Assembly (NCBI GenBank): GCA_903904755.1 | Contig: CAIVDV010000013.1 | Span: forward strand, 1-64,000 | From: an uncultured Acidobacteriaceae bacterium | GTDB lineage: Bacteria > Acidobacteriota > Terriglobia > Terriglobales > Acidobacteriaceae | Direction: 5' to 3' | DNA length: 64,000 nucleotides | Part shown: positions 1 through 8,077 of the stretch, in pieces | Layout: every line of letters begins with the position of its first letter | Numbering within the stretch: position 1 is the first letter of the stretch | The notes under the pieces: model-generated | What the model was told of the DNA's origin: nothing | The model's database searches: none | Seen by the model: only the letters and a program-made list of their open reading frames with translations | Made by a program: the position numbers and the translations under genes

Positions 1-47
1 CCCGATCAGGTCCACCAAATTCTCTAGACTCGTTCCAATTCTCCCCG

Positions 48-70
48 GCAGCGATTTCTCGCTGCTTTTT
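48..70 (+). terminator. Rho-independent terminator of the gene upstream of the window
   Basis: The stem GCAGCGA at 48-54 pairs perfectly with TCGCTGC at 59-65 across a TTTC tetraloop, and five T residues follow at 66-70. This implies a plus-strand gene that ends just outside the window. Confidence 0.75.
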
Positions 71-242
71 CGTTTTCTCCGCAATCCTGCGCTATTTCTG
101 AAACCATCCCACCTGCTCCGGATCCCCGGCAATCCTATATTCCGGCTCTGGAGAGACCCGCATGCCTCACTCCAGCGCTCCCTTCCCCACAACAGGAGAG
201 ACGGCACCGCCCGCCCCAGATCGCCCCTGACCAATCCGCAAC

Positions 243-258
243 AATAAATCGCTTTATT
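243..258. promoter_or_regulatory. LacI-type operator-like palindrome
   Basis: AATAAA-TCGC-TTTATT is a perfect 6-4-6 inverted repeat with a central CG. It sits directly upstream of the -35 element at 263. The geometry is that of LacI-family operators. Which regulator binds it is unknown. Confidence 0.4.
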
Positions 259-262
259 CCCC

Positions 263-292
263 TTGCCCACCGCCTTCCTCTCCGGGTATAGT
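263..292 (+). promoter_or_regulatory. Sigma70-like promoter for the esterase-GH54 pair
   Basis: TTGCCC (263-268) and TATAGT (287-292) are 18 bases apart, matching 4/6 and 5/6 of the consensus. The predicted start near 299 leaves a leader of about 70 bases before the ATG at 370. Confidence 0.5.
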
Positions 293-369
293 CCTATCCC
301 GAGAGAACGTTTACGCAATTTCAGTACCCAATTCGCAACCTCCCGCCAATCCATTCCAAGAGGACTCCC

Positions 370-1476
370 ATGACCAGACTCCGGCTCCTTGCCTCCACAG
401 CATTCGCCCTTTCCCTCGGGCTCCCCGCCAGCCTCACCGCTCAGGTTCAAACCATCGTCCCTGCCGTCATCCCCGGCGCAAAGCCGGTCACGGTCGAGCA
501 CATCAAGGTGCATAGCCCCGCCATGGAGGGCAACCTCGAAGGCGAAGCCGTTGACCGCGACGTCATCGTCTTCCTGCCGCCCAGCTACAAGGCCAATCCC
601 CACCGCCGCTATCCCGTCGTCTATGCCCTGCACGGCTACTCCATCGGAGCCGAGCAATGGACCCACGAAATTCACGTCCCGCAGACCATCGAGGGCGCGT
701 TCGCCGAGGGCGCAGCCGAGATGATTGTTGTCCTCCCCGACTCCAAAACCATCTACAACGGCTCCATGTACTCCAGTTCCGTCACCACCGGCGACTTCGA
801 GCGATTCGTCTCCCACGACGTTGTCGCCTATATCGATGCCCACTACCGCACCATCCCCGCCCGCGAAGCACGCGGCCTCGTCGGCCACTCCATGGGCGGA
901 TACGGTGCCTCCCGTATCGGCATGAAGCACCCGGATGTCTTCGGCAGCCTCTATATCATGAGCCCCTGCTGCCTTTCGCCCATGGGCGCCGGCGGCTTTG
1001 GCCCGCCAGACAAGATGAAAGAGATGGCCATCGCCACGGAAAAGAAAGCCGCAGAAGCCAAGTCCCCCGCTGACGCCGCAGTCCTCTTCCCCGGCTTCGG
1101 TGCCGCCCAACTCGCCACCGCCGCCGCCTGGGCCCCAAATCCCAAGAACCCGCCGCTCTACTTTGATTTGCCCACCAAAGATGGCAATCCCGTCCCCGAA
1201 ATTCAGGCAAAGTACACCGCCAATGCCCCGCTCGTCTTCGTCGACCAGTACATCGACAATCTCAAGCAATATCGCGCCATCTCGATGGACGTGGGCGATC
1301 AGGACGGCTTGCGCATCGACGCTGCCAGGCTGCACGATGTCTTCGACAAGTACGGCATCGTCAATACTTTCGAAATCTACTCCGGCACCCACACCAGTGC
1401 CGTGGCCGATCGATTCCAGAATCACGTGATGCCTTTCTTCAGCAAGAATCTCTGCACCAGCGCACCCTGCAAATAA
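370..1476 (+). CDS. Secreted esterase of the esterase D / feruloyl-acetyl esterase type
   Basis: This is a 368-residue alpha/beta-hydrolase with an N-terminal signal peptide ending near residue 24 (Ala-rich, before QVQTIV). The nucleophile elbow GHSMGG lies at about residues 172-177, giving Ser174. A likely catalytic Asp lies in GDQDG near 310 and a likely His in SGTHTS near 341. The family hydrolyses acyl esters, and secreted members often remove acetyl or feruloyl groups from hemicellulose. The ATG is preceded by GAGG at good spacing. The arabinofuranosidase gene begins 34 bases after the stop with its own AGGAG, so the two are probably one transcript and act on the same decorated polysaccharide. 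The exact ester substrate cannot be read from the sequence. Confidence 0.88.
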   Translation: MTRLRLLASTAFALSLGLPASLTAQVQTIVPAVIPGAKPVTVEHIKVHSPAMEGNLEGEAVDRDVIVFLPPSYKANPHRRYPVVYALHGYSIGAEQWTHEIHVPQTIEGAFAEGAAEMIVVLPDSKTIYNGSMYSSSVTTGDFERFVSHDVVAYIDAHYRTIPAREARGLVGHSMGGYGASRIGMKHPDVFGSLYIMSPCCLSPMGAGGFGPPDKMKEMAIATEKKAAEAKSPADAAVLFPGFGAAQLATAAAWAPNPKNPPLYFDLPTKDGNPVPEIQAKYTANAPLVFVDQYIDNLKQYRAISMDVGDQDGLRIDAARLHDVFDKYGIVNTFEIYSGTHTSAVADRFQNHVMPFFSKNLCTSAPCK

Positions 1477-1510
1477 TTCCGAAAGACGCGGCAACGCACA
1501 GGAGACCAAC

Positions 1511-4501
1511 ATGAATCTGAAACTCGCCCTCACCCCCATCCTGGCGCTGCCGCTCTTCCTTCTTGGCCACCCATCCGTCGCCTCGGCCCAAACGCCGGCC
1601 AGCACAGCCGCGCATCGCCCCCAGGGTCCCTGCGACATCTACGCCGCTGCCGGCGACCCCTGCGTCGCAGCCCACAGCACCACCCGCGCCCTCTACGCCG
1701 AATACAACGGCCCGCTCTACCAAATTCTCCGGCAGTCCGACGGCAAAACCCTCGACATCGGCATCGTCCAGCCCTACGGATACGCGAACGCCCCGGCCCA
1801 GGACGCCTTCTGCGCCAACACCTGGTGCTGGATCAGCAAAATCTACGACCAGTCCGGCAAGCACAACGATCTCTCGCAGGCTCCCCGCGGTGGCTTCAAC
1901 GGCCCAGCCCTCGGCGGATTCAACAATCTCCCCGTCGCCGATATGGCGCCCGTCACCCTCATGGGTCACAAAGTCTACGGTGTCTTCATCGAGCCCGGCA
2001 TGGGCCTGCGTCAGGACGACGCCAAAGGCACCGCCGTAGACGACCAATCCGAAGGACAGTACTGGGTCATCAACGGCCACCACTTCAATGCAGGCTGCTG
2101 CTTCGACTATGGCAATGCTGAAATCGACAGCCGCGACGACGACAACGGAACCATGGAGACCGCCTACTTCGGCGATGCCCCCTGGTGGATTCACGGCAAC
2201 CTCCCCGGCCCCTGGATCATGACCGACCAGGAGAACAACCTCGTCGGCTGCACTGACCCCGAACACAACCTCTGCGCCACCCTCCCTGACATCCCCTGGC
2301 GCTTCGTCACCGCCATGGCCAAAGGACAACCCCACCGTTGGGAATCCATGGGCGGAGACTCGCAACACGGTCCACTCCAGGTGATGGCCGACGGCCACCG
2401 CGTCAACGCCACCTACGACCCCATGCGAAAACAGGGAGCAATCCTGCTCGGCAACGGCGGTGACAACAGCAACAGCTCCCAGGGCACCTTCTACGAGGGC
2501 GCGGTAACCGCCGCCGGCACGTTCCCATCCAACGAGACCGATCAGCTCGTGCAGGCCAACATCGTCGCCGCCGGCTACGCCCCGGCGCACCTCACCATCG
2601 CCCCCGCCTCCGCCGTCGCCGCACCTCCCGGCATCCAGACCTTCGCCCCCGGCTCCTCGCAGGAAACCACTCTCACTTTCACCAACACATCCACCAGTCC
2701 TGCAACAGGGCTCACCCTCTCCCTCGCCGCCCCCAACCGCAAGTGGACCATCTCCCTGCCTGGCACATCCACCACCGCCAAAACCTTTTCTGAACCCATC
2801 GCCCCCGGCGCAACTGTCAGCGCAACCTTCCGCGTCACCTCAGGCCCAGCCTCCTTCAACGGAGACCTCGTCGCCTCTGCCCGCTGGACCGACTCCGCCA
2901 CCGGCACCCCCCAATCCGAATCCGCAGCCGAAAAGCTTCGCAACGCAAGCCCCATCAAAATCAACGAATTCCGCCTCTCCTCCGCCTCCCCCGGAAACTC
3001 GACTGACTCCTTTATCGAGCTCTACAACGCCGGCCCCACCCCGGTCGACGTCTCCAACTGGACCCTCACTCCCCACCCCGCCCAGCAGGCCATCTTCTCC
3101 GCCATTCAGCTTCCGGCCGGCACCAGCATTCCCTCCCATGGCTTCTACCTCCTCGGCCTCGCCAACTCCGGCCTGGCTGTCCCGGCCCGCGCTGGCGACA
3201 CCACCCTCCACGTCCGCAGCACCACCGGCATCTCCATCGGCGACACCATCACCATCGGCTCTGAAACCCGCAAAGTAGCCGCCGTCGGCATCGCAGCCAC
3301 CATCCCCACCACCCTTTGGCAGCCCCTGCCCGATGGCCCGGTCATCACCATCCCCGTCGGCTCTACCAACGTCCCCGTAGACAGCACAGCAGGCTTCGTC
3401 GTCGGCCAGAAGATTGCCCTCGGCTACGGCTCAACCTACCCTTCCGTCGCCCGCGACCACGAACAGTACGAAATCGCCACGGTGACCGCCATCGGCAAGC
3501 CCGGGACCCAGGCATATCTCGCCGCCGACGCCCCTGCCGGGGCCACCACCCTCCAGGTCACCGCGGCTGACAACATCTCCGCCGGCGACCACATCCGCCT
3601 CGACATTGACAGCCTCGGCCACGGCATTGAGACCGTCACCGCCTCCAGCGTGGGCACCAGCGCCATCCAGACCAACCTCACCGCCGACGCCCCTGTCGGC
3701 GCAACCCAAATCAAGCTTCGCCGCACAGAAGGCCTCACGGTTGGCAACCAGGTCACTGTGGGCACCCCCGCAACCCGCCAGGTCGTCCGCATCACCGCCA
3801 TCACCCCGGATTCGCGCTCCATCACAATCACCCCGTCGCTCACTCAATCCCACATCCGCGACGAGTGGGTTGTCGCACCCGGCACCGGCATCACCCTCGC
3901 GGCACCGCTCAAGTTCGCACACGCCGCCAACCTGCCCTTCGCCGATCGCGGAACCGGCATCACCTTCCAGCCCGCCACCGCCTTCCCCCACTCCAGCAAT
4001 GAGCCCATCCAGGCCCTCGGCACCGGCATCACCGTTGACACTGGCCTCGCCGCTGCCCATCCCATCCACACCCCCGTCCGCGATGCCGCCGTCACCACCG
4101 CCGGTTACCGGGGCACCATCGCACCCAGCCAGTGGTTCGGCGGTCCGGAACTCGCAACCCAAGCCCCACTCTTCGGCCGCATCATCACCGTGAAGGAAGG
4201 CAGCCTCGTCCTGCGGGACACCTCAGGCCTCGTCGTCGATAGCCTCAATTACGGTGGACTTGTGGATCCCTGGGCGGCCGTCGGCTACCAGGCCGACTCC
4301 GGGATTAAAAAGGCAGGTTGTTTCGCACCAATCCCAGACAGTGCAGACGGCTCGCATCCCTCCTCGCCCTCACCCGCAACCTCCGCAAGTTCTGGACGAT
4401 TCCCCGACGGCTCCGATTCCGCCAGCAACTGCGCTGACTTCCACTCCTCGGCACCGCCCACCCCCGGCGCGCCCAACCTTGACACACCAAAGGCCCAGTA
4501 G
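1511..4501 (+). CDS. GH54-type alpha-L-arabinofuranosidase with NEW3-like and split lamin-tail domains
   Basis: The 996-residue secreted protein has a signal peptide (residues 1-27) and then an arabinofuranosidase-B catalytic domain over about residues 38-355. The diagnostic segment CCFDYGNAE carries the expected nucleophile Glu near residue 203, and GGDNS near 316 matches the region of the expected general acid. The family removes terminal alpha-L-arabinofuranose from arabinoxylan, arabinan or arabinogalactan. Instead of the usual C-terminal CBM42, it has a beta-rich NEW3-like domain (about 375-470) and a lamin-tail domain. The lamin-tail domain starts near 483 (INEFRLSS) and finishes at the C terminus with DFHSSAPPTPGAPN. 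The two halves are separated by about 300 residues containing four imperfect repeats. It follows the esterase gene by 34 bases. The catalytic assignment is firm; the accessory domains are called by pattern. Confidence 0.88.
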   Translation: MNLKLALTPILALPLFLLGHPSVASAQTPASTAAHRPQGPCDIYAAAGDPCVAAHSTTRALYAEYNGPLYQILRQSDGKTLDIGIVQPYGYANAPAQDAFCANTWCWISKIYDQSGKHNDLSQAPRGGFNGPALGGFNNLPVADMAPVTLMGHKVYGVFIEPGMGLRQDDAKGTAVDDQSEGQYWVINGHHFNAGCCFDYGNAEIDSRDDDNGTMETAYFGDAPWWIHGNLPGPWIMTDQENNLVGCTDPEHNLCATLPDIPWRFVTAMAKGQPHRWESMGGDSQHGPLQVMADGHRVNATYDPMRKQGAILLGNGGDNSNSSQGTFYEGAVTAAGTFPSNETDQLVQANIVAAGYAPAHLTIAPASAVAAPPGIQTFAPGSSQETTLTFTNTSTSPATGLTLSLAAPNRKWTISLPGTSTTAKTFSEPIAPGATVSATFRVTSGPASFNGDLVASARWTDSATGTPQSESAAEKLRNASPIKINEFRLSSASPGNSTDSFIELYNAGPTPVDVSNWTLTPHPAQQAIFSAIQLPAGTSIPSHGFYLLGLANSGLAVPARAGDTTLHVRSTTGISIGDTITIGSETRKVAAVGIAATIPTTLWQPLPDGPVITIPVGSTNVPVDSTAGFVVGQKIALGYGSTYPSVARDHEQYEIATVTAIGKPGTQAYLAADAPAGATTLQVTAADNISAGDHIRLDIDSLGHGIETVTASSVGTSAIQTNLTADAPVGATQIKLRRTEGLTVGNQVTVGTPATRQVVRITAITPDSRSITITPSLTQSHIRDEWVVAPGTGITLAAPLKFAHAANLPFADRGTGITFQPATAFPHSSNEPIQALGTGITVDTGLAAAHPIHTPVRDAAVTTAGYRGTIAPSQWFGGPELATQAPLFGRIITVKEGSLVLRDTSGLVVDSLNYGGLVDPWAAVGYQADSGIKKAGCFAPIPDSADGSHPSSPSPATSASSGRFPDGSDSASNCADFHSSAPPTPGAPNLDTPKAQ

Positions 4502-4513
4502 CCCAAACCACCC

Positions 4514-4545
4514 GGCGGGGCAAGCCCAAACTGCCCCGCCTTCTA
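4514..4545. terminator. Bidirectional terminator between convergent genes
   Basis: GGCGGGGCA (4514-4522) pairs perfectly with TGCCCCGCC (4532-4540) around a nine-base loop. It lies between the GH54 stop (4501) and the stop of the minus-strand TPR gene (4543). The T-run is short, so efficiency is uncertain. Confidence 0.5.
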
Positions 4546-7500
4546 CCCCACTTGCTCCAGCAAATCTGCCGCGCCCGCGTGGTTCGCCTCCATCGCCAGG
4601 ACCTTCCCCAGCGTCGCCTCGGCAGCCGCCACTTCCCCAAGCCCCACCAGCGCCTGCGCCCGCAAAAACTCCGCCTGCACCGTCTTCCGCTTCCCCAAAT
4701 CCTCCTCAAACAGCAGCATCGTCGGCAGCGACGTGGCAAAGTAATCCACCTTCGCCTCCGCCTTCTCCAACTCCGCCGCATACGCCGAAATCCGCCGAAA
4801 CACCCCCTCCGCCGCCGCATCGTCTCCCAGCCTCCGCCAGGCCTGCCCGCTCCAGTACGTCATCTCAGACACACTCTGCACCGCCATCTGCTGGAAGTCC
4901 CCCATCGTCCGCGTCGCCCTTCGCCACCACGTCGCAGCAGCCTCCGCATCGCCCCGGCTTTCGCAGGCCTCACCCAGCCAGTAGAAGATCTCATTCCGGT
5001 TCGCATGCAGGTGCCAGGCCTCACCCAGGCTCTGCGGCAACTCCAGCGCCGCCAGAAACTCCCGCTCAGCCCATGCGCCATCCCCGCGCCGCAGCGCTCT
5101 CCGCCCCAGCGTCAGCCGCGCCCGAACATATTGCGCCAGCACCAATCCTTCCCCGCCCTCCCACGGCTGAAATTTCCTCCCCAGCAGTACCTCCAGTGCC
5201 CTCTCCACCTGCCCCGTCTGGTTCAGCAGCGTCGCCAGCTCCACCGTCAAATCATCCCTGAGCCCAATCAGCACCAGGTGTCGCTCGAGCTCCACCAGAC
5301 GCGCCTCCGGCTTCACACCCACCCGCTTCCACAACTGGTCCCGTTCATACACCAGCCGAGCATCCCCGGCATCGGCTTCCACCGCCCGGTCAAACGCCGC
5401 CAGCGCCTTCCCCTCATCCCCCCGCACATTGAGGTACGCAATTCCCAAATTCCGCCATACTGTCGCCAGTTCCGGCAGCAACCGTGCCGCCGCCTCCCAC
5501 GCTTCAATCGCCGCCTCATGCCGGCGCAGGCTGTATAACTGGTTCCCCAGCAGATACCACGCCACCCCGTTCCCGGCATCCCTCGCCACCGCCCGCTCCA
5601 GCAGCAGCAACTCCTCCACCCGGCTCGGAAAGCAATATTCCAGCCCCGCCCTGCCCACCCTCGCATCCGTCGCCTCAGCCTCGGCCCGGCCCAGCCTCCG
5701 CTGCACCTCCCCAAGGGCCAGCAGAATCATCGGCACGCTTCCGTCCCCTGCCTCCACATCCGCCGTCGCCAGCACCTCGGCCGCCTCTTCCAGCAGCCCC
5801 GCCCGCTCCAGGTCAAAGGCCAAGTCCAGCCTCTGCTGCCCATCCGCTGGCGCAATCCCCATCCGCCACCGCGCCCCAATCTCCATCGCATCCGTCGCCC
5901 GTATCCCCTCCCACACCTCCAGCGCTGCCTCCGGCAAACCCGCCTTCTCCAGCACCCGGGCCAGCAGGTTCCGCGCGCCCAAGTTCTCCGCCTCGGCGCT
6001 CAGGCTCCGCTCCAGATGTTCCCGGGCTTTGACCCACTCCTTCTTCGCCGCATCCATCTCTCCCAGGGCAAAATACCCCGGCCCCCGCCACGCCGCATTC
6101 CACGTCGCCTTGTAAAAGGCCTCATACGCCTCGCCATCGCGCCCCTGATACCGCCGCGTCAGCCCCAGGTTGTAAAACGCCTCCCCATCTCGCGGATTCC
6201 CGTTCAACCCCGTCAGCCGTCGAATCGCCGCCTCAAAATGATCGGCCGCCAGCTCCAGTTCGCCCCTTCGGAGCCGCCACAGCCCCAGCGCATTGTGCAC
6301 GCGGCTCTCCCCTGCATCCCGCCGCAGCGCCTCCTGCCAATACACCTCCGGCCGCCGTGTCGCGTGCCGGTACTGCTCCAGATGCACCCCCGTCAGGTAC
6401 AGCTCCTCCACCGTCGCCATCTCTTCCGGTGCGGCAGGCTCGGTCGCCACCGTCGGCTCCTTGGCCGGCACCATGTTTGCGGGGTCGTACGCCACCAGCG
6501 TTCGCCCCTCGGCCTCGACGGCCACCCGCAGTGCGCCCACATCGCTCCCTGCCGGCAGCGCAATCCGGACCACCAGCGGCTCCGCCACCGCAATCCCGCG
6601 CACGGCGCGGTACAACTCCGTCTCTCCGCACATCAGCCGAACCGTCGCCTCGGCAACCGCTGCCGTCACGCAAACCCCAATCCGCGCCGCACCCTCCTGC
6701 ACCTCCAGGCTCAGCGCCGCCTCCAGCGTCGCCGCCTGCGCCGGTCCGATCCCCCGTATCGGATACCAGCTCTGCGTAAAGCTCTTCGTCTCCCACGGCG
6801 CCAGGTACGAGAAGTCAGGCTGATTATCCGTGTACACCCCCGCCATCAGCTCGATATACGGCCCATCCGCATCCGTCAGGCTGCGGTCCCACGCATACCC
6901 AAACTCATGATTTCCCCACGTCCACTGCTTCTTCCCGGGCGCAATATGGTGGTTCGCCACATGTACCACTCCCGCCCCGGCGCGGTGGTCATATCCGCCA
7001 AAAAAATCCTCCCGCGTCCCCGTCACCATATAGCTCGTCGGCACCGGAATATTCGCGTACCAGCTCAGATCATTCGGCGCATATCCACCCTCCGGCACAA
7101 ACGCCTGCGGCTGCTCCTCCCCCGGCACTCCGCTTCGCGCCCGCTCTCCGTAATCCACCCCGTAGTAGCTCCCCCCGCTCAACGGAAAGCTCGTCATCGC
7201 CCGCCGCGCATGGTCGGCCACAAACCGCACATCCGTCGGGAAGAACGACTGGTACTGCTCATGCACCCGCGCCGCCACGTTCGCCCACCACAGAAACGTC
7301 TGCGTCCACGGTGTCCGGTTGAACAGCCGCACCTTCAGCTCCAGCACCGCCCGCCCCGGTCGCAGGCAAACCCCGTGCATCCCCTTCATCCGCAGCATCG
7401 GATCGTGGTCGCTGCACCACACTGTCACCGACCCATCCGGCCCGGTCTCAATCTCCGTCTCCACCGGCATAAACGTCGCTGGCCGGTGATGCTGCGGCCA

Positions 7501-7932
7501 GTTGAACTCTACCCCGCCGGAAATCCACGGCCCGGCGAGCCCCACCAGCGCCGGCTTGATTACGTTCTGCCGATAGAAAAAGTCATACCCCGTCGTCTTG
7601 TCGTACCCAATGTGAATCCGTCCGCCAATCTCCGGCAGAATCATCAACCGCAGATACTCGTTCTCAATGTGGATTGCCCGCCACCGCTTTCCCACCGGCT
7701 CCGTCGCAATCCGGTCAATAAACGGCAGCGGGTACACGCCGCCGTTGCTCCCCTGGTACACCCGCTTCTCCAGGAACATCGGGTTCCGGTCGGGCCGCGC
7801 CGGCTCGTAGGTCAGTATCTCCACATCCTCGCGCCACGCCTTCACCGCACCTGTTAGCTCCACCGGTGCCTCCGGCAGCACAATACCCCGCAAAGCCCCG
7901 CCATTGCCCGCTTCTTCCACTCTCGCTTGCAT
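4543..7932 (-). CDS. DUF5107 domain protein with C-terminal TPR array
   Basis: The 1129-residue protein has an N-terminal DUF5107-like beta-sandwich region (about residues 20-430; landmarks FIDRIATEPVGKRW, GGRIHIGYDKTTGYDFFYRQ and GGVEFNWPQHHRP). Many tetratricopeptide repeats follow from about residue 500 to the end (for example EAFYNLGLTRRYQGR and GNQLYSLRRHEAAIEAWE). There is no signal peptide, so it is probably cytoplasmic. DUF5107 proteins resemble aldose-epimerase and galactose-mutarotase-like folds and often sit among carbohydrate genes, but their reaction is not established. The open frame extends 306 codons upstream without stops. I chose the ATG at 7932 because AGGAAGGGGG lies just upstream and the extension is a low-complexity shadow of the divergent transporter. 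It is transcribed divergently from the sugar porter. Confidence 0.8.
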   Translation of the reverse strand: MQARVEEAGNGGALRGIVLPEAPVELTGAVKAWREDVEILTYEPARPDRNPMFLEKRVYQGSNGGVYPLPFIDRIATEPVGKRWRAIHIENEYLRLMILPEIGGRIHIGYDKTTGYDFFYRQNVIKPALVGLAGPWISGGVEFNWPQHHRPATFMPVETEIETGPDGSVTVWCSDHDPMLRMKGMHGVCLRPGRAVLELKVRLFNRTPWTQTFLWWANVAARVHEQYQSFFPTDVRFVADHARRAMTSFPLSGGSYYGVDYGERARSGVPGEEQPQAFVPEGGYAPNDLSWYANIPVPTSYMVTGTREDFFGGYDHRAGAGVVHVANHHIAPGKKQWTWGNHEFGYAWDRSLTDADGPYIELMAGVYTDNQPDFSYLAPWETKSFTQSWYPIRGIGPAQAATLEAALSLEVQEGAARIGVCVTAAVAEATVRLMCGETELYRAVRGIAVAEPLVVRIALPAGSDVGALRVAVEAEGRTLVAYDPANMVPAKEPTVATEPAAPEEMATVEELYLTGVHLEQYRHATRRPEVYWQEALRRDAGESRVHNALGLWRLRRGELELAADHFEAAIRRLTGLNGNPRDGEAFYNLGLTRRYQGRDGEAYEAFYKATWNAAWRGPGYFALGEMDAAKKEWVKAREHLERSLSAEAENLGARNLLARVLEKAGLPEAALEVWEGIRATDAMEIGARWRMGIAPADGQQRLDLAFDLERAGLLEEAAEVLATADVEAGDGSVPMILLALGEVQRRLGRAEAEATDARVGRAGLEYCFPSRVEELLLLERAVARDAGNGVAWYLLGNQLYSLRRHEAAIEAWEAAARLLPELATVWRNLGIAYLNVRGDEGKALAAFDRAVEADAGDARLVYERDQLWKRVGVKPEARLVELERHLVLIGLRDDLTVELATLLNQTGQVERALEVLLGRKFQPWEGGEGLVLAQYVRARLTLGRRALRRGDGAWAEREFLAALELPQSLGEAWHLHANRNEIFYWLGEACESRGDAEAAATWWRRATRTMGDFQQMAVQSVSEMTYWSGQAWRRLGDDAAAEGVFRRISAYAAELEKAEAKVDYFATSLPTMLLFEEDLGKRKTVQAEFLRAQALVGLGEVAAAEATLGKVLAMEANHAGAADLLEQVG

Positions 7933-8063
7933 CAGGATTCCCCCTTCCTGTACCGTTGCCACCCAGAGCACTTTCCTGGCCGGAACACCGCGTCTCAGGA
8001 TGCCGAAACTCAGCGCATTCTTTCCGGGTCTCTGTTCACACTGCCGCATGGTAAACCATCGAA

Positions 8064-8077
8064 GGTAAACCTTTACA
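8064..8077. promoter_or_regulatory. LacI-type operator candidate, class TGTAA-N4-TTACA
   Basis: GGTAA-ACCT-TTACA matches the 5-4-5 palindrome class found at 33027, 33183 and 37701, with one arm mismatch. It overlaps the start codon of the sugar porter. The octamer GGTAAACC is repeated 14 bases upstream at 8050-8057, inside a second palindrome (ATGGT-AA-ACCAT, 8048-8059). Confidence 0.45.

Larger units (their letters stand above)
1..369. other. Intergenic leader upstream of esterase-GH54 pair
   Basis: There is no credible gene in this stretch. It holds a terminator for an upstream plus-strand gene at 48-70, a palindrome of LacI-operator geometry at 243-258, and a sigma70-like promoter at 263-292 that would start transcription near base 299. 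A ribosome-binding sequence GAGG lies six bases before the esterase ATG at 370. Confidence 0.6.

Noticed and set aside
300-320. AACGTTTACG element as a further TGTAA-class operator
   Set aside because: The arms are not symmetric enough (one side does not match); kept only as a remark.
1439-2590. Long minus-strand open frame inside the GH54 gene
   Set aside because: The low-complexity Gly/Val/Asp composition is typical of an antisense shadow of a GC-rich gene; the GH54 frame is clearly the real one.
6016-7857. 613-codon plus-strand frame over the DUF5107 gene
   Set aside because: Arg/Pro/His-rich antisense shadow without any recognisable domain.
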